Notes: generated by a model not told the origin, from the sequence alone. A stretch of DNA of 64,000 bases from Thermanaeromonas toyohensis ToBE (GCF_900176005.1 NZ_LT838272.1:1755587-1819586); one strand, 5' to 3'; positions 17,190 through 26,820 are shown, numbered from the stretch's first letter. Made by a program: numbers and translations.

Positions 17190-18497
17190 GTGTTTTGGAA
17201 AAAGAAAACCTATTTATTATCGATAATATCTATTCTGCTGTTAGTTTTGACTGCTTGTGCGAAAGGAGGAGGTTCTGGTAAACAGGGAGCAGGTACACCA
17301 CAAGAAAAAGTAGAAATAACGTTTGTTAATTGGGCTACCGCTGAAGAGGCCACAAAAAAGCAGATGTTAGCAGTTATAGAAGAGTTTGAGAAGCAAAATC
17401 CCAATATTAAGGTGAAAAATGTTCCTATTCCAGTAGGAGAACAATTAAATCAGCTAACAATTATGACCACTGGTGGTAACGCCCCGGATATTGCTCAAGT
17501 TCACTTTGATGTAGGTATAAGTTTGGCAGCTATGGGTGCGTTAGAACCAACTGAAAACTTACTTTCAAAAGAGTTTTTAGAGGATGTTAATAAAAAGCTT
17601 TATGATTTCGGAATATGGGAAGGAAAGCATTATTTAATACCATGGGTCGGACATCCATTAGGCTTTTGGTATAACAAGAAGATTCTTAAAGAAGCAGGAT
17701 TAGATCCCAATAATCCACCTCAAACAATGGATGAACTTACTAAAGCAATGGGGATTATTAAAGAAAAATTTCCCGAAGTAATTCCACTTCAGATAGATAC
17801 TACTATACGTACTTTAGGATTATCTCACGAATGGTCTTTTATGGCTGCCTTTGGTGCTGTTCCTATTGAAGGAGACAAAGTTCAAGCTAACAAGATGGGA
17901 CCTTTTGCAGAATGGTTGAGAATGCTGGTTAAAAAAGGTTATACTTTACCAGGTAAAAAATTTGGTGAATTTCGTCCTTTAGCAGCTCAAAATAGGTTAG
18001 CCTTTGGGTTTGATGGCCCTTCGTTTAAAGGTATAGTTCAAAGCTTTGATAAGACAATTACTGATGAAAAGTTTTATGAAACATGGGGTGTAACTACTTT
18101 ACCTGTAGGAGTGGATAAGAAACCTTATTCAGCCCCTGATGACCATAATTTGGCTATATTTAAAGCTTCTAAGCATAAAGAAGCAGCAGCAAAATTTGCT
18201 GAGTTTCTAGCACGAAGCGATTTCTCTATAAAGACCTATGTAATTCCTCTGGGCTTCCTTCCTACAGTACAGAGTGCAATTCAGCGATTCCCTAAAGAAT
18301 TTAGTGATCCCGCTAGGAAAGCGTATGTAGAAAAAGTAGTTCCAGCTGAAGTTCGGTTACCCTATGGTCCTAATTATTCTAAAATAGCTACTGTAGTTAT
18401 GGCGGGGATGCAAGAAGTTATTACTACAGATAAACCTATTCCTGAAATTTTAAATAATATACAAATGAAGTTGGAGGGCATAGTTCATGGTAGATAA
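17190..18497 (+). CDS. Extracellular sugar-binding lipoprotein (CUT1)
   Basis: This 435-residue solute-binding protein has a lipoprotein signal peptide (lipobox LTAC, Cys near residue 23). It shows MalE-family features: a VEITFVNWATAEE first strand, TTGGNAPDIAQVH and GFWYNKKILKEAGLDPNNPP. It delivers a sugar or oligosaccharide to the permease pair downstream. GTG start with AGGAGG. The coding sequence is markedly AT-rich compared with the cobalamin genes. It overlaps the next permease by 11 bases. Confidence 0.92.
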   Translation: MFWKKKTYLLSIISILLLVLTACAKGGGSGKQGAGTPQEKVEITFVNWATAEEATKKQMLAVIEEFEKQNPNIKVKNVPIPVGEQLNQLTIMTTGGNAPDIAQVHFDVGISLAAMGALEPTENLLSKEFLEDVNKKLYDFGIWEGKHYLIPWVGHPLGFWYNKKILKEAGLDPNNPPQTMDELTKAMGIIKEKFPEVIPLQIDTTIRTLGLSHEWSFMAAFGAVPIEGDKVQANKMGPFAEWLRMLVKKGYTLPGKKFGEFRPLAAQNRLAFGFDGPSFKGIVQSFDKTITDEKFYETWGVTTLPVGVDKKPYSAPDDHNLAIFKASKHKEAAAKFAEFLARSDFSIKTYVIPLGFLPTVQSAIQRFPKEFSDPARKAYVEKVVPAEVRLPYGPNYSKIATVVMAGMQEVITTDKPIPEILNNIQMKLEGIVHGR

Positions 18498-19392
18498 AGA
18501 GTTGGAATTGGGTAAGCGAGGAATTATTCCTCGCTTACCTCTACCTTTTTTACTTGTGTTTCCTTCATTATTAGTTTTGGGATTGGTAATTTTATATCCC
18601 CTTTTGAGTTCTTCTATTCTTTCTCTTTTTCATTATGAACTAACAAAACCTAACGAAATTACCTTTAATCTGTTAGGAAATTATAACCAAATGATTAAAG
18701 ATAGTACTTTTTGGTTGGCTTTTAAAAACACAATAATTTTTACAGTGAGTTCAGTGGTAATTAGTTTAGCGATAGGTTTAATAGTTGCTATTGCATTAGA
18801 TCAATTACCAGACCGATTAGCTAGTCTTAGAGGGGTAGTTTTAGTTCCTTGGATTATTCCAGGAGTAATAGTGGGATTTCTGTTTATGCTTATTTTTGAC
18901 GTTGAAGTAGGTATAGCTAATGTAATTTTATATCAAATAGGGGTCCTAAAAAAGTTTTTACCTTGGTTGATGGATGAACAGTTGGCTATGGTAGCTGTAA
19001 TTGTAGCAAATATTTGGAACCAAGTACCTTTCTACATTTTGATGTTTACAGCTGGTCTTAAAGCTATTCCTATAGATGTAAAAGAAGCAGCAATTGTCGA
19101 AGGTGCTACTCGGTGGCAGGAATTTGTTTATGTAACTTTACCATATTTGAGAGGAATTATGGTAATTACTAGCCTTCTAATGGTCATTAGAAATTTTAAC
19201 AACTTCCCTATCATATATACCATGACTGGGGGAGGACCAGTTTTTTCTACAACAACATTAGTGATTTATATTTATCGGTTAGCATTTGAACAGTTTAATA
19301 TTGGTTATGCTTCAGCAGTAGGTATTGTATGGTGTCTTGTCCTACTACTTCTTTCGAGTATTTATGTAAAAATGTTATACAAACAAATTTAA
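18487..19392 (+). CDS. CUT1 sugar ABC transporter permease (MalF type)
   Basis: This 301-residue inner-membrane permease has six hydrophobic segments and the EAA loop that contacts the ATPase (KEAAIVEGATRWQEFVYVTLP). It forms the channel with the second permease at 19407 and overlaps the binding-protein gene by 11 bases. GGAGGG precedes the ATG. Base composition is strongly AT-biased. Confidence 0.93.
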   Translation: MVDKELELGKRGIIPRLPLPFLLVFPSLLVLGLVILYPLLSSSILSLFHYELTKPNEITFNLLGNYNQMIKDSTFWLAFKNTIIFTVSSVVISLAIGLIVAIALDQLPDRLASLRGVVLVPWIIPGVIVGFLFMLIFDVEVGIANVILYQIGVLKKFLPWLMDEQLAMVAVIVANIWNQVPFYILMFTAGLKAIPIDVKEAAIVEGATRWQEFVYVTLPYLRGIMVITSLLMVIRNFNNFPIIYTMTGGGPVFSTTTLVIYIYRLAFEQFNIGYASAVGIVWCLVLLLLSSIYVKMLYKQI

Positions 19393-19406
19393 AAAGGAGG
19401 ATCAAA

Positions 19407-20252
19407 GTGTTTCGCCGTCGATTTTCATTGGGGTGGACGCTATTTATTTGGAGTGTGATTATAATAATTTTAGCCTGGTCTCTTTTCCCTATATATTGGA
19501 TGTTGGTTACAAGTTTAAAACGAAATATGGACGTTTTTAAAGTACCACCTGAATGGTGGCCAGTTCAACCCACTATTGAGAATTATATTGGCTTAACCAC
19601 TGGAATCAATCCAATAGGTAGGTTTTTCGTTAATAGTATGGTTACCTCATTATTAACTGTAGGTATAACTATTGTCTTAGCTACTTTATCTGGATATGCC
19701 TTATCTAGGCTCAAATTTCGTTTTCGCAACCATATTTTAATAGGCGTTTTGGTAACCCAAATGTTTCCTCTCGTTATTATGCTTGCCCCACTTTACCTTT
19801 TATATGTAAAAACTCATCTTCTAAACACTTATATTGGATTAGTAATCGCTTTTACTTCCTTTGCCCTTCCTTTCGGAATCTGGATGGTAAAAGGATTTAT
19901 TGATTCTGTTCCAGTAGAAATAGAAGAAGCAGCGATGGTAGACGGCTGTAGTAGGCTTAAGGCAATGTGGACAGTAGTACTTCCTTTAACTATTCCAGGG
20001 ATAGTTGCTACAGGTATATTTGCTTTCTTAGATGCCTGGAATAATTTACTCTTTCCCTTAACACTTACCAATGATATTAAAATGAAAACTTTACCTGCTG
20101 GTTTAGTTCTTGCCTTTACAGGTCAATTTAAGCATGAATGGAGTGGAATGATGGCTGCTTGCTTTATTACAACCTTACCAGTACTTATCCTTTTTGTCGT
20201 AATGCAGCGTTATTTAGTTGAAGGACTTACACGAGGCGCAGTAAAAGGGTAA
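19407..20252 (+). CDS. CUT1 sugar ABC transporter permease (MalG type)
   Basis: This is a 281-residue permease with six transmembrane segments, the EAA loop (EEAAMVDGCSRLKAMWTVVLP) and the MalG-like C-terminus QRYLVEGLTRGAVKG. GTG 19407 is chosen because AAAGGAGG ends 6 bases upstream. A longer frame from 19329 would run through the end of the preceding permease gene. It pairs with the MalF-type subunit directly upstream. Confidence 0.93.
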   Translation: MFRRRFSLGWTLFIWSVIIIILAWSLFPIYWMLVTSLKRNMDVFKVPPEWWPVQPTIENYIGLTTGINPIGRFFVNSMVTSLLTVGITIVLATLSGYALSRLKFRFRNHILIGVLVTQMFPLVIMLAPLYLLYVKTHLLNTYIGLVIAFTSFALPFGIWMVKGFIDSVPVEIEEAAMVDGCSRLKAMWTVVLPLTIPGIVATGIFAFLDAWNNLLFPLTLTNDIKMKTLPAGLVLAFTGQFKHEWSGMMAACFITTLPVLILFVVMQRYLVEGLTRGAVKG

Positions 20253-20283
20253 AACATTAAAGCTCTAAAAAGGGTGAAATGAA

Positions 20284-21426
20284 GTGACTAGTAGGGAAAG
20301 AGTCTTGACTGCTCTTAATCATCAAGAACCCGATCGTGTTCCTTTCGATTTGGGATCAACAGGTGTTACTGGAATTCATATTATTGCATATCAGCGTTTA
20401 CGTAAATATTTAGGATTACCAGAGGGTACTAACAAAATATATGATCCCATTCAACAATTAGCTCTGGTAGAAGAAGATGTAGTTCAGCGGTTAGGTATCG
20501 ATACTAGACCAATTACACGCCGTTTACCTCCAACATCGATAACCGAAGATAGCAATTCTTTTAGTTTTTATGATGACTGGTATGTCCAATGGCAAATGCC
20601 CAAAGATAGCGGTTTTTATTTTGATGCGGTGTCTTTTCCGTTACAATATGCTGAAACTGTGGAGGAAGTTGAGAAGTTCTCTTGGCCCAACTTTGATGAG
20701 CCGGAACGATATAAGGGGTTAAGAGAAGAATTAAAGGCTATAGTTGAGCAAACTGGTTGTATTGTAGTAGCTCAAGATATATGTCCGGGTTTCAGTGAGA
20801 CAGCTGCTCGTCTATTAGGGATGGAAAAATTTTTAACGGATCTTATCCTTAATCCTAAAGTGATATGTGCAGTGATGGACAAGATTATTGAAAATAAAAA
20901 GCAATACTGGCAAAGGATGTTAACAGAAGGGAAAGGATATATTGATATAGTGCAACAAGGCGAGGACCTTGGTACCCAAGAATCCCTTTTGATGTCTCCT
21001 GAGTTGTATCGTAAGTATATTAAACCTAGGCAAAAAGAATTGTATGCTTTTATTAAAAAGCTAGCTCCAGTAAAGATATTTTTTCATTCTTGTGGAGCAA
21101 TAAGAGAATTAATTCCAGACTTCATAGAGGTAGGAATAGATATCTTAAATCCTATACAACTAAGTGCGGCTGGGATGAATGATACAGCTGGATTAAAGAA
21201 AGAATTTGGGAAATATCTTACTTTTTGGGGAGGGGGTATTGAAACACAAAGGATTCTTCCTTATGCCAATCCACAAACAATAAAATACGAAGTACGCCGA
21301 CGTATTGAAGATCTTGCACCTGGTGGAGGTTTTATCTTTGCTACAGTACATAATATCCAACCTGAAGTTCCCCCAGAAAATATTGTTGCTATGTGGGAAG
21401 CCCTGCAAGAATATGGAAGGTATTAG
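20284..21426 (+). CDS. UroD-like (MtaA/CmuA family) methyltransferase-fold protein
   Basis: This 380-residue protein belongs to the uroporphyrinogen-decarboxylase superfamily. Its opening SRERVLTALNHQEPDRVP is that of the group with MtaA/MtbA corrinoid methyltransferases, not of true HemE. The HSCG motif (near residue 262) corresponds to the zinc-thiolate site that activates coenzyme M or another thiol in those enzymes. Homologues occur often in Firmicute sugar-utilisation loci without an established role. Here it sits between a sugar transporter and phosphomannose isomerase. Demethylation of a methylated sugar or use of a corrinoid cofactor is possible but speculative. Confidence 0.8.
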   Translation: MTSRERVLTALNHQEPDRVPFDLGSTGVTGIHIIAYQRLRKYLGLPEGTNKIYDPIQQLALVEEDVVQRLGIDTRPITRRLPPTSITEDSNSFSFYDDWYVQWQMPKDSGFYFDAVSFPLQYAETVEEVEKFSWPNFDEPERYKGLREELKAIVEQTGCIVVAQDICPGFSETAARLLGMEKFLTDLILNPKVICAVMDKIIENKKQYWQRMLTEGKGYIDIVQQGEDLGTQESLLMSPELYRKYIKPRQKELYAFIKKLAPVKIFFHSCGAIRELIPDFIEVGIDILNPIQLSAAGMNDTAGLKKEFGKYLTFWGGGIETQRILPYANPQTIKYEVRRRIEDLAPGGGFIFATVHNIQPEVPPENIVAMWEALQEYGRY

Positions 21427-21467
21427 CAATCCTTAACAGAAAAGTTTGGGGTGGTTTAGTTACAGCA

Positions 21468-22556
21468 ATGGTTTTAAGACACCCTTTGAAATTTCAAGAA
21501 AATCGGGTTTGGCGAGTATACACTGGTGGTTGGCTACTTGAACAATTTTTGGGAAAAGCTCATCCAAGGGAAGGACATTTTCCCGAGTATTGGATTGGTT
21601 CTACCATATTAGCTCGTAATCCTAACCATAAGCAGGGTTTAGAAGGGTTAAGTTTTGTTATATTACCAAATGGAGAAAGATGTAATTTAAAAACATTGTT
21701 AGAGCAGGCCCCCACAAGCATATTAGGTGAGGCACACTATCGAAAATATGGGACTAACCCAGGTATCTTAATTAAGCTTTTGGATGCGTCTGTGAGACTC
21801 CCAATTCAAGTTCATCCTGATAAAAGCTTGGCGTTGAAATATTTTAGTTGGCCTTTTGGAAAGACAGAAGCATGGTTAGTATTAACAACAAAGGACATAA
21901 ATGGTGATTCTCCTTATATTCTTTTAGGTTTTCGTGAAGGAGTATCTTGGAAACGATTTGTTACTGCAGTCAAAGAAAGCAATTCTAGTGTTTTAGAACA
22001 ATGTTTACATCGCCTTGTGGTACAACCAGGTGATGTTTATTTGATAAAGCCTGGGATACCCCATGCTATTGGCCCAGGTAGTTTAATTTTGGAGATTCAA
22101 GAGCCTACAGATATTACTATACGTGCGGAGAAAAAAATTGGTGATATTGTGATATCTGATGATATAGCTTATCAAGGTTTATCTTTAGAACAATCCCTTG
22201 AATGTTATCACTTCGAACCGATAAGCATAGATACGCTTCTCAAAAGATATAAGTTAAGACCCAAAGTTATTAAAGAATGTCCAGGTCAGGGTCGGGAGCA
22301 ATGGTTAATCAGCTACAGTGATACTCCGTGTTTTGCCTTAAGTTCTTTACAAGTAACTAGTTACTGGGAAGTAGAACCCCAGAAAACTTTTCACATAATG
22401 ATAGTCCTCCAAGGGAAGGGGTTTTTAATAGATAAAGATCTAATAACTGTAATTCAAAAAGGAGAATGCTTTCTTATCCCGGCGTATGTTCCCTACCGTA
22501 TAGAAACTTTAAAAAACAATGAGCTCATAATAGTAAACTGCTGGCCGCCACTGTAA
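21468..22556 (+). CDS. Type I phosphomannose isomerase (ManA-like)
   Basis: This zinc-dependent cupin isomerase has about 362 residues. Visible motifs are the metal ligands in QVHPDKS, the KTEAW segment and PGIPHAIGPGSLILEIQEP, which supplies a further His and Glu. The family interconverts mannose-6-phosphate and fructose-6-phosphate, and some members act on related phosphosugars. ATG 21468 gives a family-like N-terminus. A longer frame from 21393 overlaps the UroD-like gene and has no conserved residues in the extra part. It probably links the imported sugar to the phosphofructokinase-family enzyme of this operon. Confidence 0.88.
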   Translation: MVLRHPLKFQENRVWRVYTGGWLLEQFLGKAHPREGHFPEYWIGSTILARNPNHKQGLEGLSFVILPNGERCNLKTLLEQAPTSILGEAHYRKYGTNPGILIKLLDASVRLPIQVHPDKSLALKYFSWPFGKTEAWLVLTTKDINGDSPYILLGFREGVSWKRFVTAVKESNSSVLEQCLHRLVVQPGDVYLIKPGIPHAIGPGSLILEIQEPTDITIRAEKKIGDIVISDDIAYQGLSLEQSLECYHFEPISIDTLLKRYKLRPKVIKECPGQGREQWLISYSDTPCFALSSLQVTSYWEVEPQKTFHIMIVLQGKGFLIDKDLITVIQKGECFLIPAYVPYRIETLKNNELIIVNCWPPL

Positions 22557-22583
22557 AGTTTTTGAAGAAAGGATGATGGAAAA

Positions 22584-23921
22584 GTGGATGAAAATATAAA
22601 GTTAGGTTTAGTAATGTTAGGTCGGCCTCAATTTGACATTTCTTTAGCCCAGCAGTTTTGGGGTAGAGTAAAAACTGCTTTAGAGAGTTGGGGCATCGAT
22701 AATATCGTAGCCCTTGAAGAACCAGTTACTAGACCCCAACAAGCAATATCTGCGGCACAGAAACTCCAGGGGAAGGACTTGGATGCAGTTCTAGTGGTTC
22801 AAGGTACATTTACTGATGCTTCTTTAATCCTTAATCTAACTCGGGATTTGGCTTTACCTTTACTTATATGGGCCATAAAAGAAGAACCTACAGGGGAACG
22901 CTTGCGCCTCAATTCATTCTGTGGATTAAATTTAGCTGCCCATGCCTTAACAGCCGCAGGTAGAAAATTTAAAGGTATTTATGGGGAACCCGATACGCCT
23001 CAAGTACAACGGGAAATTTTAGCTTTTATCAGGGCTGCAGCTGCTATTAGATGGCTTAAAGGTAAAAAACTAGGGATAGTAGGTCAGCGTCCCCCAGGGT
23101 ATTATACTTCTAATTTTGACGAGATAGGTTTATATACTACATTCGGAATAAGTGTAGAGTATATTCCTTTATTTGAAGTATTTAGCCTCGCCGATAAGAT
23201 AAATCTAGAAGAGCAAGAGGCTAGCTTAACTTCTAATCTAGATGGTTATAAGCAAGTTGAGGCAGGAGCGGTCCAAAAATCTTTGCAAGGTTATTTAGCC
23301 TTACGAAGAATAGCAATCGATAAAGCTTTAGATGCTTTAGCGATAGAATGCTGGCCTGATTTTATGGTTACCTATGGGGGAGCAGCTTGCTTTGCCTTAG
23401 GGAAGTTAAATGATGAAGGAATTGTAGCTGCCTGTGAGGCAGATGTTAATGGTGCTATAACTATGTTATTAGCTCACTACTGGTCAGATAAGGCTACCTT
23501 TTTAGCTGATCTAGTAGTTGGTGACAAAGAAAAGAACGAACTAATTTTTTGGCACTGCGGAGGGGCCCCTCCATCTCTAATTGCACGTAATTTAAAACCT
23601 GTAGCTAGCGTTCACCCGAATCGCAAGGTTCCCCTATCCTTATATTTTCCTTTACGTGAAGGAGAAACGACCATTAGCCGTTTAAGCCCCGGTAAAGACG
23701 GGAGGTACAGGATCTTATTGGGTAAAGGAATTGGCTTGCAGACGCCGTTGTTATTCAGCGGAAATACTTTACTTATACGGTTAGAAAGGCCGGTAACCTC
23801 AGTGTTAGATACGATTCTTAGCCATGGGTTTGAACATCATTACATTATAGCTTATGGGGATCTTATCCAAGAGTGGCGCGAGTTTGCTCGGCTTTTGGAT
23901 CTAGAAATTGTGGAGTTTTAA
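22584..23921 (+). CDS. L-fucose/L-arabinose isomerase-family protein
   Basis: This 445-residue protein is of the FucI/AraA-like family. The likely Mn2+ ligands of fucose isomerase are recognisable: Glu in LAIECWP, Asp/Glu in CEADVNG and His in FWHCGG. It is shorter than true FucI (about 590 residues) and resembles the uncharacterised fucose-isomerase-like group found in sugar operons. It should convert an aldose to a ketose. The exact sugar is not readable. GTG start after GAAAGGATGATGG. Confidence 0.83.
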   Translation: MDENIKLGLVMLGRPQFDISLAQQFWGRVKTALESWGIDNIVALEEPVTRPQQAISAAQKLQGKDLDAVLVVQGTFTDASLILNLTRDLALPLLIWAIKEEPTGERLRLNSFCGLNLAAHALTAAGRKFKGIYGEPDTPQVQREILAFIRAAAAIRWLKGKKLGIVGQRPPGYYTSNFDEIGLYTTFGISVEYIPLFEVFSLADKINLEEQEASLTSNLDGYKQVEAGAVQKSLQGYLALRRIAIDKALDALAIECWPDFMVTYGGAACFALGKLNDEGIVAACEADVNGAITMLLAHYWSDKATFLADLVVGDKEKNELIFWHCGGAPPSLIARNLKPVASVHPNRKVPLSLYFPLREGETTISRLSPGKDGRYRILLGKGIGLQTPLLFSGNTLLIRLERPVTSVLDTILSHGFEHHYIIAYGDLIQEWREFARLLDLEIVEF

Positions 23922-23947
23922 TAAAAAGGAAAGTCCAGGGAATAAAA

Positions 23948-25320
23948 ATGTCAATAAAGTTAGAGAAAAAGTGTCCCCAAGCGCCATCTTTACTTTACGC
24001 CTTAGGTGCTGTTTTACCAGCATTATTAGCTTTAGTAACGGCAAGCTTAACGGGCTTGCCGTTACAGATTCCCTTCTTATTTGCCATATTTTTAGCTGGC
24101 TTTATAGGGTGGCGTTTGGGATATAGCTGGAGCGAAGTGCAAGCAGCAGCTTTAAAGGGTATGAGTCAATGTAGCCTGGCTATTTTTATCTTACTTTTGA
24201 TAGGGGCTTCTATTGGCATCTGGATTTCTGCTGGGATAATTCCTGCGTTTATATATTATGGCTTTCAATGGCTTTCTCCTAAATTATTTTTACTTGAGGC
24301 TTGTCTTTTAACTTTTCTTCTGGCCTTGATTACCGGTTCTGATGCAGGTGCTTTTGGTACGGTAGGGATCGCTTTGCTAATTATGGGGCAAGCCTTAAAC
24401 CTACCAGCTCCTATGATTGGTGGAGCTATTACTGCAGGAGGTGTAGCAGGGCAGCTTTTGTCTCCTTTAAGCGATATTACTGTCTTATCTTTGAGCGCCA
24501 ATGGGGGAAGGTTATCTAGACTGTTACAGCTTCTTAGTGGGAGGGTAATACCAGTATTTATCCTTAGCTTAAGCTTTTATGCTGTTTATGGAATGTTAAA
24601 GGCCAGCTCTATGACTACTTTTTTATCCCCTGACCTCCCGGCGACCTTAAATAAAATGTTTACCTTTAGTCCCTGGCTTTTTTTACCCGTGATAATTTTG
24701 TTTTGTTAATTATATTTAAAGTCCCCTTGGCCCCAGCTTTAGGGGTTAATCTCTTGCTTTCTGGCCTGGTTGGTATTTTGATTCAAGATTTAGATTTCCG
24801 GAGCGTTATCCATGCCATGACCTTTGGTTATATTGCTTTGCCTGGGGAAAACACTACCGAGATAGGAATGATGTTTAACAGGGGCGGGATTATCAGCTTT
24901 AGCAATATCATTGGACTGATTTTCTTGGCTTCTGCCTGGGCGAGCGTGCTCCAGCATATTGGCATATTAGAATTCTTACTAAATAAGCTTTCCTACCTTA
25001 AAATCTTAAAACATAAGGTGCGCCTTACAGGATACCTTATAAGCATCTTAACTTCAGTAACCACCTGCGCTATTATTCCTGCTATTTTTATACCTTCAGC
25101 TTGGCTAAAAGAACGCTATGCAAGCGCAGGCTGGCAGGTAGAGCATCTTTCCCAGGATATGATAGAAGGTTCTTTTGCAGCGGCCTCGTTAGTACCCTGG
25201 TCCAATTTTAACTTCTTAGTCCTCGGAACTTTAGGAGTGGGGGCCTTTGCTACGGTGCCGTATAATATTTTTGCTCCTCTATTGATCTTTAGTGTCATAA
25301 TGAAGGAGTGCTTTAAATGA
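23948..25320 (+). pseudogene. NhaC-family antiporter gene with a frameshift
   Basis: Two consecutive frames encode one NhaC-type antiporter. The first part (ATG 23948 to stop 24709) contains IGIWISAGIIPAFIYYG and GGVAGQLLSPLSD, matching the intact paralogue at 909-2288. The second part (about 24703-25320) contains TTCAIIPAIFIPSAW and SLVPWSNFNF, matching that paralogue's C-terminal half. Inserting one base in the T-rich stretch near 24698-24706 restores a single membrane protein of about 457 residues. No canonical slippery heptamer is visible. A recent inactivating deletion or a sequencing error is most likely. The second part could also restart at TTG 24703. Confidence 0.82.
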
Positions 25321-26495
25321 GAGGTTGGAGGGGTAGTTTTACCATGACGTTAAAGTTAGGGATTGGAATGCTGGGCTATGGCTTTATGGCTAAAGCCCAT
25401 ACCAACGCTTATAAAAAGATAAAGTACATATTTCATCCTTTTCCTGCGGAGATAGAATTAATAGCTATCTGTGGCCGGGATAAGAATAAGGCTCAAGAGG
25501 CAGCCCAACGTTACCAATATCAGAAATGGGTTATCCATTGGCAAGATCTAGTGGAAGATGAAAGTATTCAGGTGCTGGATAATACTGCTACCAATGATGT
25601 GCATTGTGAACCGTGCATTGCAGCCCTTGAAGCTGGTAAGCATGTGATAGTGGAAAAGCCTATGGCGCTTACTTTAGCTGAAGCACGGAAGATGTATGAA
25701 GTAGCTAAAGAGGCGGAGAAAAAGGGCATAAAGCATATGGTCGCTTTTAATTACCGCTTTGTACCTGCTTTAAGGCTAGCCCGCAAGCTTATAAACGAAG
25801 GTAAGTTAGGGAGAATATATCAATTCCGGTCTAATTTTTTATCCGATCGCTTATCTAACCCCCAAGCCCCTTGGGCTTGGCGCCTTTCTAAAGAAAAAGC
25901 AGGGAGCGGAGTGCTGGGGGATTTAAACTCCCATGCTATAGATATGGTCCGGTTTCTTTTGCAAACAGAAGTGCAGGCGGTTTTAGCTTGGAACCCCACC
26001 CTTATTTCCCACAGGCTTACACCAGAAGGTAAAAGTTGCCCTGTAGAAGTAGATGATGTGTCCCTTATTTGGCTTAAACTAGCCAATGGCGCCGTGGCTT
26101 GCCTGGAAGCGAGTAAAGTAGCTACCGGATATAAAACCACCTGGCGTATTGAAATCCATGGGAGCGAAGGGGCTTTAGCTTTCGATTTAATAAGGGGTAA
26201 TGAACTGCAATTTTTTAGCCGCCGAGATCCGGTAGAAATACAAGGTTTTCGGCTTATTCATGTAACAGAGCCCGAGGTCCATGACTATATAAGCTATTGG
26301 TGGCCGCGAGGGCATGGGCTAGGATGGGAGCATTATCATATTAATATGCTCGAGCATTTCCTGCGCTGTATTGCCACTGGAGATAATGTGGCTCCCTGGG
26401 GAGCAACCTTTCTTGATGGCTTGCGCTGCCAAGAAGTAATAGAAGCCGCTCTTACATCTAGCAGACAGGGCGGCTGGATCGAACTGGTCTATTAG
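25317..26495 (+). CDS. Gfo/Idh/MocA-family oxidoreductase
   Basis: This 392-residue NAD(P)-dependent oxidoreductase has the nucleotide motif GIGMLGYGFMAKAH and the catalytic EKP motif in IVEKPMALTLAEA. The C-terminal alpha/beta domain ends in a dimer sheet. The family oxidises or epimerises sugars and inositols. The ATG overlaps the stop of the antiporter gene (ATGA) and is preceded by AAGGAG at 8 bases. An alternative ATG at 25344 also has a GGAGGGG site. It is the last gene of this sugar operon before the cobalamin riboswitch. Confidence 0.9.
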   Translation: MRGWRGSFTMTLKLGIGMLGYGFMAKAHTNAYKKIKYIFHPFPAEIELIAICGRDKNKAQEAAQRYQYQKWVIHWQDLVEDESIQVLDNTATNDVHCEPCIAALEAGKHVIVEKPMALTLAEARKMYEVAKEAEKKGIKHMVAFNYRFVPALRLARKLINEGKLGRIYQFRSNFLSDRLSNPQAPWAWRLSKEKAGSGVLGDLNSHAIDMVRFLLQTEVQAVLAWNPTLISHRLTPEGKSCPVEVDDVSLIWLKLANGAVACLEASKVATGYKTTWRIEIHGSEGALAFDLIRGNELQFFSRRDPVEIQGFRLIHVTEPEVHDYISYWWPRGHGLGWEHYHINMLEHFLRCIATGDNVAPWGATFLDGLRCQEVIEAALTSSRQGGWIELVY

Positions 26496-26546
26496 ATAAG
26501 GCTAGATTTATTGCAAAAGCTTCATTAAGAGGGACCTGTTTCCCCC

Positions 26547-26575
26547 TTGCTTCCTACTTTCTTTTCCGATATACT
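26547..26575 (+). promoter_or_regulatory. Promoter of the cobalamin operon
   Basis: TTGCTT (26547-26552) and TATACT (26570-26575) are spaced by exactly 17 bases. This puts the predicted start near 26582, about 20 bases before the first stem of the cobalamin riboswitch. Position and spacing make it a good sigma-A-type promoter for the whole cob/cbi operon. Confidence 0.65.
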
Positions 26576-26602
26576 GGAGACAGCTAAAATTTTATATTTT
26601 TA

Positions 26603-26769
26603 CCGGATGGGTGCCTTTGCGGGGCGTAAAAGGGAATCAGGTGGGAATCCTGAGCGGTCGCGCCACTGTAACCGGGGAGCTTTCCTTTTTGAGGGAAGCC
26701 ACTGGGTAGTTTTACCTGGGAAGGCTAAGGAAAGCGGTGAGCCGGAAGCCAGGAAACCTGCCCGTCCGG
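26603..26769 (+). ncRNA. Cobalamin (adenosylcobalamin-type) riboswitch aptamer
   Basis: The conserved core is recognisable: AAAAGGGAATCAGGTGGGAA, then the GCCACTG box (26676 region) followed by TAACCGG, and the late AGCCGGAAGCCAGGAAACC stretch. The terminal P1 stem pairs 26603-26611 with 26761-26769 (nine pairs, one G:U). It lies directly upstream of the cobU-cobC operon and is followed by an intrinsic terminator, so cobamide binding should stop transcription. No protein gene is needed to explain this stretch. Confidence 0.95.
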
Positions 26770-26820
26770 ATGTGCCGCTTACCCTCGCGTCAAGGGGAAG
26801 GGCTAAACTGTATGTATAGA

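Noticed and set aside
24690-24712. Programmed ribosomal frameshifting in the second NhaC gene
   Set aside because: A -1 slip here would need mismatched re-pairing (TTT to GTT in the P site), and no heptamer or clear downstream pseudoknot is visible. A simple base loss is more economical.
26547-26819. A 90-codon open frame upstream of cobU
   Set aside because: It lies entirely over the promoter, cobalamin aptamer and the linker to the terminator. Its residues resemble no protein, and RNA conservation explains the stretch better.
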